Below are positions 32,710 to 40,564 of a DNA stretch of 64,000 bases, in pieces. Each line of letters starts with the position of its first letter. The first letter of the stretch is position 1. Under the pieces are notes generated by a model that worked only from the letters and a program-made list of their open reading frames with translations, was not told the DNA's origin and made no database searches. Position numbers and translations under genes: made by a program. Source of the stretch: Chloroflexota bacterium (GTDB lineage Bacteria > Chloroflexota > Anaerolineae > Anaerolineales > Anaerolineaceae); assembly GCA_004347695.1 (NCBI GenBank), contig SLTK01000004.1:62001-126000 (forward strand), read 5' to 3'.

Positions 32710-34002
32710 CTATTCCCTCCACCATGGCAGATTAGCCAAGGATTTTTTTGTTAGATGCCGGCATCGGATCGTTTCATTTATCCAGGTATTTGTTCTGTCA
32801 TCTTTCAAGTTATTCAACAAATCTTGGCATGTTGAAAGTTCGTTATCTTTTGGTTTCAGTACTATTAAATGGTTCTCGACGGCAACATCACCTTCAACAT
32901 CGATAATTGTTCCAATTGCTCGATATTTATCGCTTTGCCGTGAAGTACGCCTAACAACAACAAATGGGGGTTTAACAGTTCGACCTTTGAATGCACGAGT
33001 GCTTTCGATTACCCTTACACTTTCCCATGCGGGTAATCCGCGCGGGTGTATATATTTTAAGATCGGGCCTTCATGGGGATCGCGATAATCGACCACCGGG
33101 CCAATTGAGATATCAAACTTCTCCGAAAGTGTGGTCCCCTTATAAGTATGCTGTTTCACCCAAACATGAGAATTTTTACGAGGTTTTTTCTTGACAGTTA
33201 GCTCCATTACAAATACATCGACATCAGCCCAAGCATCAAATCTTCCATATAACTGTATTTTTTGGATCTCACATTTTGACATAATGGTATTTCGCCACTT
33301 CTCATAACGGCTTCCACTACGCAATACATCTGGTAATATCGCAACAATACGAGTCCCACTCTGCACATTATCTATACAGACTTCAAAGAAAACAGCGGCA
33401 GCATTAACTTTTCCAGAAGCCCATTGACATGATTCCGGAGAAGGCATTTTGAAAAATGGAGGATTTAATAACACGTGTGTAGCGCTCTTTAATACCTCCA
33501 GATTGTCAAACATTGATCCGTTCCGAAATCCTGAAAAATATTCTGAGTTTATATCAAATGATAATGTGTTCTTATCAGCCCCTAATGTAAGCGCTTTTAA
33601 AATTAATCGCAGCTTAGAAATGTCCACAAATTCTGAGTGTAGATCAATTCCACAAAGATTCGATTGCCATAGGCTTATCGTTTCAGATAAATCACCACAA
33701 ATCTGCAGATATGGAGTACAAGCCAGTAGCAAATCCCCCCCGCCGCAAGTGGGGTCAACGAGAACGGATGTTTTATTTATTGTTGAAGCAAATTCTTTGG
33801 AGACCACAATTTTCCCAAGCTGACTTCCAGTGAAAAATGCACCTGCTTCTCTTAAATTCTCAACTGGGACCAATCTCCTCATTTCAGTTGCTAATCTGCC
33901 ATCCAACATTTGTAAAACACTATCCTTTTTAATTGGATATTGGTTTATTGTGCTATTAATTACTTCCTGTAACTCTGAGATGAATGGGGTAATTTGATGC
34001 AT
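32710..34002 (-). CDS. N6-adenine DNA methyltransferase, 430 aa
   Basis: Gamma-type N6-adenine methyltransferase: an N-terminal helical region with GAFFTGSQLGK, the AdoMet motif LVDPTCGGGDLLLA (83-95), and catalytic NPPF (180-183). The C-terminal half is beta-rich and presumably recognises DNA; it is short compared with type I HsdM or type IIG enzymes, and no HsdS partner is present. Nothing like a restriction domain is fused. It lies 50 bp after the 434-aa gene and directly abuts the GHKL ATPase gene. Likely marks self DNA for this operon. Confidence 0.8.
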   Translation of the reverse strand: MHQITPFISELQEVINSTINQYPIKKDSVLQMLDGRLATEMRRLVPVENLREAGAFFTGSQLGKIVVSKEFASTINKTSVLVDPTCGGGDLLLACTPYLQICGDLSETISLWQSNLCGIDLHSEFVDISKLRLILKALTLGADKNTLSFDINSEYFSGFRNGSMFDNLEVLKSATHVLLNPPFFKMPSPESCQWASGKVNAAAVFFEVCIDNVQSGTRIVAILPDVLRSGSRYEKWRNTIMSKCEIQKIQLYGRFDAWADVDVFVMELTVKKKPRKNSHVWVKQHTYKGTTLSEKFDISIGPVVDYRDPHEGPILKYIHPRGLPAWESVRVIESTRAFKGRTVKPPFVVVRRTSRQSDKYRAIGTIIDVEGDVAVENHLIVLKPKDNELSTCQDLLNNLKDDRTNTWINETIRCRHLTKKSLANLPWWRE

Positions 34003-34052
34003 AATACCATTCTACCTGTTCTAAATAAGTGTAACAAGACGGGCAATCATTT

Positions 34053-35357
34053 TCATGATGAGTGTGATGTTACAATCTGCATGAGAAAACCCAACATGGA
34101 TAAAAATCTCATATGTAATGCGTTCAGCTCTTGATCTGAGTATTCCTGGCTTTCTCGATGCTCATCTGCATTTAGCAAAGCCATTTGGTTTTCAAAATCC
34201 TTAATCAGAAAATCAACAAAGGTTTTGTTTTTATGGCTTCTCGAAATATATTTGAGTCTTGCTTTTCTGGTGGGTTTTCCATCTTTGTCAAAGTGATTGG
34301 GGTCCTTTGTCCATTCCTTAACCTGATCATTTGGGGCTAACAAATGTAAGATATGGGTACTTAATTCCCTATGACTACTGGCAAAATGCCTGAGGTGATC
34401 AGGATTTTTAGAATAGATTGCTTGCTCAGCGCCGAGCAACATATTAGAAAATGACGGATCAAGGTTTTTCAACCAATCCAACAATTCTGCGTGATCCGGC
34501 GCAATGATATCTTCTTTCGGTTGGTATGTATCCTCACCAATAAGCTGTGCTGTTATGATTGACGAGTTGCGCATTTCAATAGTTGGGTAATATCTTACAG
34601 AGTCGGGGAGGACTGAGAATCTCTCAACTGGAAGCACGTCTTTCATCAGGTTTTGGTAACTTGTTATCGTACCCCCCAAACTTTCGAGCAGGGCGCTTTG
34701 AGCAGGTAAAACCAAGGGCCGCTGCATCTTTGCGATTTCCTCAGCAATACCAAGGATGGGAGATTGAAGTCGATAAAGATCTCCCATCTGTTCAATGGCA
34801 CGTGCGTTTAAATTATTGATTGCTTCACCGAATTTACTAACGTCCCCAAACTGCTCTAACATCCCCTTCATTGAAGAAGCTAATTCTATTTGCACGTTTT
34901 TCAAAGGTTCCATAACACTCGCCAGGTTAGTGGTGATAGCCCTGACAGATTCTGATAATTGCTTTGCTAGTTCTCGTTCCTGTTGTTGAACTGCCTGGTA
35001 AAACCGTACTTCAGGGTCTTCGATCTCCGCGAATTGCTCGTATTCTTCTTCGCATCCCCATTCCCCAACGGCAATCTCGATTAGTCTGCGTTGATCTTCG
35101 TTGGAGAATGTCTGGAAATCTTTCTGATCGCTCTCTCGCAGCATCCACGAGATAACCTTTTCAGTGAATACTCGCTCTTTATCCTCATCAGCAACTGATT
35201 CTACAATTTTCTTGATTTCCCGAAACATTCCCCATGATATGAAAGCAACCCGTATGGTCAATCCACTGGGTAGTTGGAACACTTTTTGTCTGTTTTCAGC
35301 ATTGAGAATTTGCTCTCTTGTCAGAATCTTTATTGACTCGTTATCTTCTTTCGTCAT
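34053..35357 (-). CDS. Helical protein with pPIWI-associated-nuclease/HEPN-like C-terminal domain, 434 aa
   Basis: ATG 35357 is preferred: TATAGGAAATGATTTC precedes it, while the earlier TTG (35378) lacks a ribosome site. The N-terminal half is a coiled-coil-like helical region (QQERELAKQLSESVRAI ... KNVQIELASSMKGML). The C-terminal 150 residues (LDPSFSNMLLGAEQAI, HILHLLAPNDQVKEW, PTRKARLKYISRS) resemble the predicted pPIWI-associated nuclease / HEPN-like family that I recall from defence loci. I am moderately sure. It is probably the first gene of the five-gene operon and a toxic effector or sensor. Confidence 0.55.
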   Translation of the reverse strand: MTKEDNESIKILTREQILNAENRQKVFQLPSGLTIRVAFISWGMFREIKKIVESVADEDKERVFTEKVISWMLRESDQKDFQTFSNEDQRRLIEIAVGEWGCEEEYEQFAEIEDPEVRFYQAVQQQERELAKQLSESVRAITTNLASVMEPLKNVQIELASSMKGMLEQFGDVSKFGEAINNLNARAIEQMGDLYRLQSPILGIAEEIAKMQRPLVLPAQSALLESLGGTITSYQNLMKDVLPVERFSVLPDSVRYYPTIEMRNSSIITAQLIGEDTYQPKEDIIAPDHAELLDWLKNLDPSFSNMLLGAEQAIYSKNPDHLRHFASSHRELSTHILHLLAPNDQVKEWTKDPNHFDKDGKPTRKARLKYISRSHKNKTFVDFLIKDFENQMALLNADEHRESQEYSDQELNALHMRFLSMLGFLMQIVTSHSS

Positions 35358-35447
35358 GAAATCATTTCCTATAAACAAGTTGATTTGGCGTATTATTATT
35401 GACTTCTTTCGGAGATACCAATCTTTATATACTATTCTATATTATCA

Positions 35448-36044
35448 TTAGAGATGATTCAATTTGATAAAGGAGGCAACTGTCATACGGTTGACATTAA
35501 GCTTGCGTGCAATCTCGCTCTTGGAAGTACCTTGTTTTAGCAAATCTATAATTAAAGATTCTTTTCCGGATAACTTCAAATGGCTGGCTTTTCTTCCTTT
35601 TGGCCTTCCAAGAATAACACCTTCAGATTTTTTCCTTGCTAATGCTTCTTTTGTTCTTTGGCTAATTAAATTTCGCTCTATTTCAGCCGAAAGGCCAAAA
35701 GCAAACGCTAAAACTTTACTTTGAATATCTTCACCTAGCCGATAATTATCTTTGATCGTCCATACTTTACATTCTTTTGTCATGCAGATATTTAAAATCT
35801 CCATGATCATAAATAAATTTCTTCCCAGTCTGGATAGCTCTGCGCAGATAATGAGGTCATCCTTTCCCACTTCTTTCAATAGTTTTCCAAGCGCGCGTTT
35901 ATCATAGTTTTTTGTTCCACTTATGGTCTCTTCGATCCAATTATTGATTACGATGTTTTGCTTTTGAGCAAACTTACGGATTTCATATCGTTGGTTTTCC
36001 ACCGTCTGTTTATCACTGCTGACTCTAATGTAGCCGAAGTTCAT
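35448..36044 (-). CDS. Small serine recombinase (invertase/resolvase family), 198 aa
   Basis: Serine recombinase N-domain: FGYIRVSSDKQ with catalytic Ser9, LIICAELSRLGRN with the active-site Arg pair, and the SAEIERNLISQRTKEALA E-helix. A short C-terminal HTH (GTSKSEIARKLNVNRMTV) follows. At about 200 residues it is in the size class of Hin-type DNA invertases and Tn3 resolvases. Its start is 40 bp from one of two 40-bp inverted repeats at 36084 and 37819 that bracket alternative methyltransferase 3' ends, so a dedicated invertase is the natural reading. It lies at the downstream end of the DISARM-like operon. Confidence 0.85.
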   Translation of the reverse strand: MNFGYIRVSSDKQTVENQRYEIRKFAQKQNIVINNWIEETISGTKNYDKRALGKLLKEVGKDDLIICAELSRLGRNLFMIMEILNICMTKECKVWTIKDNYRLGEDIQSKVLAFAFGLSAEIERNLISQRTKEALARKKSEGVILGRPKGRKASHLKLSGKESLIIDLLKQGTSKSEIARKLNVNRMTVASFIKLNHL

Positions 36045-36083
36045 TTTTAATTGCCATCCTTTTTTACATTCATTATAAAAAAG

Positions 36084-36123
36084 GAGCGTTTTTATTGAGC
36101 AGAATCAGACTATAAATAATTTC
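36084..36123 (+). repeat. Inverted repeat, left arm of the specificity inversion
   Basis: This 40-base arm matches the reverse complement of 37819-37858 at 37 of 40 positions; the first 18 (GAGCGTTTTTATTGAGCA) are identical. It is in the same reading frame in both copies. Stop codons occur just upstream of this arm. Confidence 0.85.
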
Positions 36124-37077
36124 TCTATCAACAAAAGCTGGAGTATTCTTTCGGGTATCGAGCAAAGATTAAAATACAAAATTGAAGAAGCAGGAGTACC
36201 TCTCAGAGATTGGAATATTCAGATAAACTACGGAATAAAAACGGGTTTTAATGAAGCCTTCATTATCTCGGGAGAAAAGAAAGATGAACTAATAGCCGAA
36301 GATACTAAATCTGCCGAAATTATTCGACCGATTTTAAGAGGCAGGGATATTAAGAGGTATGGATATCAGTTTGCAGATTTGTATTTGATTTGTACCTTTC
36401 CAAGTAGAAAATACGATATAGAGGATTTTCCCGCCGTTAAGAAACACTTGCTAACGTTTGGCTATGAACGTTTAGAACAAAGTGGAAAAATTTATAATGT
36501 TAATGGAGAAAAAATCATTGCTCGGAAAAGAACAAATAACAAATGGTTTGAAACTCAGGATAGCATAAGTTATTGGGACGATTTTTATAAGCAGAAAATT
36601 ATTTACCCAGATATTATGCGTATGCCACGCCAAGTTGAGGCGTTGAAAGAATACCCATATTTCTACTATGATGAGAAAAATTTCTTTGCTGAAGCAACAA
36701 ATTTTATTATGACAGGCCAAGATATTGATCTAATTTACCTTTTTCTTGCATCAGAATTGGGTTTCTTCGCATTCTCTAAGTTTTACACGGGGCCACAATT
36801 TGATGAAACAGGTTTCCGATACAAGAAGGCTTATCTGTATCAAACATTTATTCCAAAGCCCAATTCTCACGATATGTTTGTTCTTCGTGATCTGATGAGG
36901 GACTTAAAAGTAGGTAGTGACACAGATAATAAAATCAACTCAGTATGGTATGAAATTGTTGGGCTAAACACCGAAGAAATTAAGTATGTAAGTTTATACA
37001 AGGAAAGGTTATTAGGCGGTATCATTGATGAAAGCAATCTCATCATCAGAAAGGCTGTAGAGTCTGTAGACCAGTAG
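36085..37077 (+). pseudogene. Silent alternative specificity cassette for the Eco57I-type methyltransferase, 330 codons
   Basis: The frame has no start: it opens at the inverted repeat (SVFIEQNQTINNF) with a TAA three codons upstream. It aligns to the C-terminal part of the adjacent minus-strand methyltransferase. Shared blocks include GIEQR-K-KIEEAG-PL-DW, TG-NEAFIIS-EK-DELI and KSAEIIRPILRGRDIKRYGY, after which the two diverge completely. This is the TaqI-type C-terminal specificity region. The cassette is AT-rich, promoterless and convergent with the expressed gene (66-bp overlap at 37012-37077). Inversion between the repeats would join it in frame to the methyltransferase. Intact stored coding sequence rather than a decayed gene. 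Confidence 0.8.
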
Positions 37078-40000
37078 GTCTATCTCGCATTGGTTCTCGC
37101 GGGTTGGCATAGTTGCTAACTCGGCAAACGGCTCTTGTTCTTCCAACGTCAGCTTTGGTACAGGAAGCTGTTCTACAAACATAGGTTTATACTCAAAATA
37201 ACCGCCGTTTCTTGTGACCCCAAGGCTTCTGATGTAATAATCTGCCAATTTCGAATTCAATATTGCCAGCAAGAATTTATTTGCTGGCACGATCATGGGA
37301 CAAGGAGCATTCACATACATACCCGCCTCTGCAAGGCAATATGAGGCGGATAGATTTAAGTTTCCCCAAACAATTTTTTGCTTATTAAAATCGTCCATAT
37401 AATCACAGCTTCTCAAGTTATAAGGTGTATCTCCCTTATCATACCTTTTTTGAAGCTCTGAGAAGTAATTATCCAAATGTGTCTTAATTGCAGGGAATTT
37501 ATTCACATCAACCCCTTGAATCCCTTTATTTACGACACCATTATGTGTATTAATTAACCATAAGTCAGCAAAGTCATATCCATAACGTTTGATATCTCTG
37601 CCTCTTAAAATCGGTCGAATTATTTCAGCAGATTTTGGGTCTTGAGTAATGAGTTCATCTCTCTTTTCTTCAGAAATAATAAAAGCTTCATTGTATCCAG
37701 TAAGAATTCCACGGTTTATTGATACGTCCCAATCTTTTAGAGGAATCCCTGCTTCCTCAATTTTTTTCTTTATACGTTGTTCAATGCCTTGTAGAATAGT
37801 CCAACTTTGCTTGGTTTTGAAACTATTTATTGTCTGATTATGCTCAATAAAAACGCTCAAATTATTTAAACAAGATGCTTCGGTAATTACGCAACTTTTA
37901 GTTGCATTTCTATTCTTTGCTTTTTCTATGATTAACAGATTTACATCAACAGTCGCTGACTTAAAAATTTTCTGTCCGGCAAAATCAACCAACAGAAGAG
38001 GATTTGTATTTTCAGCAAAGAACTTCCTTAGGGCTTCACCATATCCAGCACGCATCCATTTGTTGCTTGTGATAAATGCTAAAATTCCATCTTTTCGTAA
38101 TAATTGAACCCCGCGCTCATAAAAGAGACAATAAATATCCCCTGTTCTTGCAAAAGTTTCAAATCCAAAGCCTTGTAACATATCTGCTTTCTCATGCATT
38201 GTTTGAAGTTGAATGTACGGCGGATTTCCAACAATACAATCAAAGCCACCAGCCGATTTAACATCTGCAAATTCTATCGGCCAGTGGAAAAAACCTTCCT
38301 CCTGGCGCAGTTTTTCCACCCTTTCATTAAGCCCGTCTTGGGTCTGGCGACCATTTAACAACCTATGCAGTTGACCATGTGTAGGAGCAATTACCTCTAA
38401 ATTTCTGCCTAAAGGTGCCTCAACTTTCCAGAAAAATGCTGAAGTCCACAAATCGGCGATTTGACGCTGCCGACAGTATTGACTTGATTCGCTGACTTGT
38501 TGATAGGCCTCTTCTATGGCTTTAACTTCGATGGCATTGTTGTCAGGCATTACATTCAGACTTCGAGAGCGTTCTGCTAACCAATGCTCTTGCTCTAGAT
38601 CGTCATTATTGTCTAAAGCCATTACGAACAGGCTTTCTTGACCTTCTCGCTCACTCTTGTTGCGTTTTTTTAGCAGATTTGCAATTGGTTTTTCATTCCT
38701 GGCTATGTGATTAAAAGCCTCGTCTGGTACCACAAGTTCATCCAGTTTATATGTGAAATCTAAACCTACAATGCTGCTGCCGCACTTGATATGAGCATCG
38801 AGAAAGGAAAGCGGTTTGCCCGGCTCGATCGATTCAAGCCATAAATTTACTTTACACAACTCAACTGCCATTGGGTTGATATCTACGCCATAAATACAGT
38901 GACGGATCACATCCCGCAATGCCGGACGGGTTTCGTTAGGAGAGGGTTCGTTTTCACCTGCACGCACCTCCGCCAGCCGGCCTGCGATACGATGCGCTGC
39001 CGCAATCAGAAAATGCCCGCTGCCACAGGCAGGGTCGCAGACTTTCAATTCGAGCAGGGCTTGTTCCTGTTGTACAGCATCTTGTTTTCCCTTCAGGCGA
39101 TCTTCAATAACTGGATCCAAAGCCGAGTCCAACAGGACCTGAATTAAACTGGTCGGTGTGTAATAACTTCCGGTCGTTTTCCGTTCGTTTCCTGCGGCAC
39201 TGGTTAACTGGAAAGTGCCGGCATCGGTATTCAACAGGGGATGCAGTTCCAGCAAAGATTCGTACACGCTGCCCAGTTCTTCCGGTCCCAGGTTGCGGTA
39301 ATCCACTGCCCGGCGGGTGTTTCCTTCCGTGATGAATGCCAGGCTGCGAACGGCGCTCAATAAAGTCTGGTTATCCAGTTTGGCATCATTGAGGTCAGCC
39401 GTCGAACGAGCATCGAACAAAAATCCCCCCAGAGCCGGGATCGCCAGCTCAGGGCAGCCCGAATCAGAACCCAGCAAGTTCATCACCAGGCGCAGTGCTT
39501 CATAGCGGTCATGGTGGCGGCTGCCGCGTTGTTTTTGTGCTAAAGCTCGTAAACGGGTTGTGGAATAGTAATTCTGGAATCGCTGCCGGGCCTCCACCGC
39601 TGCTCCCGGTAGAAGCAGCAGATTGCGGTCTTCAGCAGCAAAGAGGAAAATCAGCCGATAAACCAGGCGCAAGAGCTGGCGATAGTAATCCTGGGCGGGA
39701 AGGTCGCCATTTTTAAGCTGAATGCGCAGCTCTCCATTCATAGGATGCTGTAAAAATCCCTGCCCAAAACTGACAATGGCTTCTTCCACCCCGCGACGAA
39801 GGTCATCCAGCGCACGCGTGCCGCTCTCCTGGGCGCTCTTTGACCATTTTTCCAGAAGGCACTCCGCCTGTTTTTCGGTTATTTCAAAGCGGGATTGATG
39901 ACACATCAACCACAATAAGACAAAGTCGGAATAGATCTCACCATCAAACATCGATTCAAGGTCAAATTCAATATATGCCTGGCGGGTGAGGGTGGCATTA

Positions 40001-40539
40001 TCACGTAGGATACGCAAACCTAACCCGTTCGAAATAACACCCCATTGAACATCATCTGACCGGTTGAGGTATTCCTGTATCAGGCTGTGCGGGCTGGTTC
40101 GAGAAGCACCAGCCGCACCTGGCGTGCGTTTATCCAATTCAATTCCACATCCGACTAAATGAAGGGGGACATTTTGCCAGCGATGAGAGATCGGATAAGA
40201 TTTCCCTTCAATTTCAACCGCTTTCGATGTGCTCAAACGGCCGAAACCCAATTCCTGAAACAATGGCAAAAGCCAGCGCTCGCGGGTCAATGTGGTTCCG
40301 GCATCCGTTGAGCCCAGCCGGCCACGCGCCGCTTGGAATGTACCCCACAACCCGCTTAACCGGTTCCATGAACGGTTGATTGCTTCATTGAGTTTCTCGC
40401 CTGGCGCAAGGTGATAACTCTCCGGGTTTAGTCCTTCCAGGTTTTTGTCGTTCTCGCTGATACGCTGCAGCAAATCAACAGGGAGCAAGGCTCCCTCGGT
40501 ATGGATGGTGGTAAATGTGTTTCGGTTACGAGTTTGCAT
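37012..40539 (-). CDS. DISARM-like (DrmMI-type) Eco57I-family adenine methyltransferase, 1175 aa, with swappable C-terminus
   Basis: The N-terminal 470 residues are helical; LYELKVCDPACGSGHFL-type motif is seen as LKVCDPACGSGHFLIAAA (about 490-507), and catalytic NPPY in DCIVGNPPYIQLQ (about 765). The last 280 residues are the TaqI-like target-recognition region (GIEQRIKKKIEEAGIPLKDW ... LNSKLADYYIRSLG). Size and neighbours match DISARM class 1 methyltransferases or type IIG/PglX-like enzymes. From about residue 894 on, the gene lies inside the inverted-repeat-bounded segment, where base composition also drops to AT-rich while the upstream part is GC-rich. It follows the SNF2 helicase gene by 25 bp. 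Confidence 0.8.
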   Translation of the reverse strand: MQTRNRNTFTTIHTEGALLPVDLLQRISENDKNLEGLNPESYHLAPGEKLNEAINRSWNRLSGLWGTFQAARGRLGSTDAGTTLTRERWLLPLFQELGFGRLSTSKAVEIEGKSYPISHRWQNVPLHLVGCGIELDKRTPGAAGASRTSPHSLIQEYLNRSDDVQWGVISNGLGLRILRDNATLTRQAYIEFDLESMFDGEIYSDFVLLWLMCHQSRFEITEKQAECLLEKWSKSAQESGTRALDDLRRGVEEAIVSFGQGFLQHPMNGELRIQLKNGDLPAQDYYRQLLRLVYRLIFLFAAEDRNLLLLPGAAVEARQRFQNYYSTTRLRALAQKQRGSRHHDRYEALRLVMNLLGSDSGCPELAIPALGGFLFDARSTADLNDAKLDNQTLLSAVRSLAFITEGNTRRAVDYRNLGPEELGSVYESLLELHPLLNTDAGTFQLTSAAGNERKTTGSYYTPTSLIQVLLDSALDPVIEDRLKGKQDAVQQEQALLELKVCDPACGSGHFLIAAAHRIAGRLAEVRAGENEPSPNETRPALRDVIRHCIYGVDINPMAVELCKVNLWLESIEPGKPLSFLDAHIKCGSSIVGLDFTYKLDELVVPDEAFNHIARNEKPIANLLKKRNKSEREGQESLFVMALDNNDDLEQEHWLAERSRSLNVMPDNNAIEVKAIEEAYQQVSESSQYCRQRQIADLWTSAFFWKVEAPLGRNLEVIAPTHGQLHRLLNGRQTQDGLNERVEKLRQEEGFFHWPIEFADVKSAGGFDCIVGNPPYIQLQTMHEKADMLQGFGFETFARTGDIYCLFYERGVQLLRKDGILAFITSNKWMRAGYGEALRKFFAENTNPLLLVDFAGQKIFKSATVDVNLLIIEKAKNRNATKSCVITEASCLNNLSVFIEHNQTINSFKTKQSWTILQGIEQRIKKKIEEAGIPLKDWDVSINRGILTGYNEAFIISEEKRDELITQDPKSAEIIRPILRGRDIKRYGYDFADLWLINTHNGVVNKGIQGVDVNKFPAIKTHLDNYFSELQKRYDKGDTPYNLRSCDYMDDFNKQKIVWGNLNLSASYCLAEAGMYVNAPCPMIVPANKFLLAILNSKLADYYIRSLGVTRNGGYFEYKPMFVEQLPVPKLTLEEQEPFAELATMPTRENQCEIDLLVYRLYSLSDDEIAFINDTA
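37819..37858 (-). repeat. Inverted repeat, right arm of the specificity inversion
   Basis: Lies in the coding sequence of the methyltransferase (NLSVFIEHNQTINSF). Reverse complement of 36084-36123 with 3 mismatches in 40. Together the arms bound a 1775-bp segment, 36084-37858. Confidence 0.85.
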
Positions 40540-40564
40540 AGGTCAGTATCGCTTCCTTCATTAA

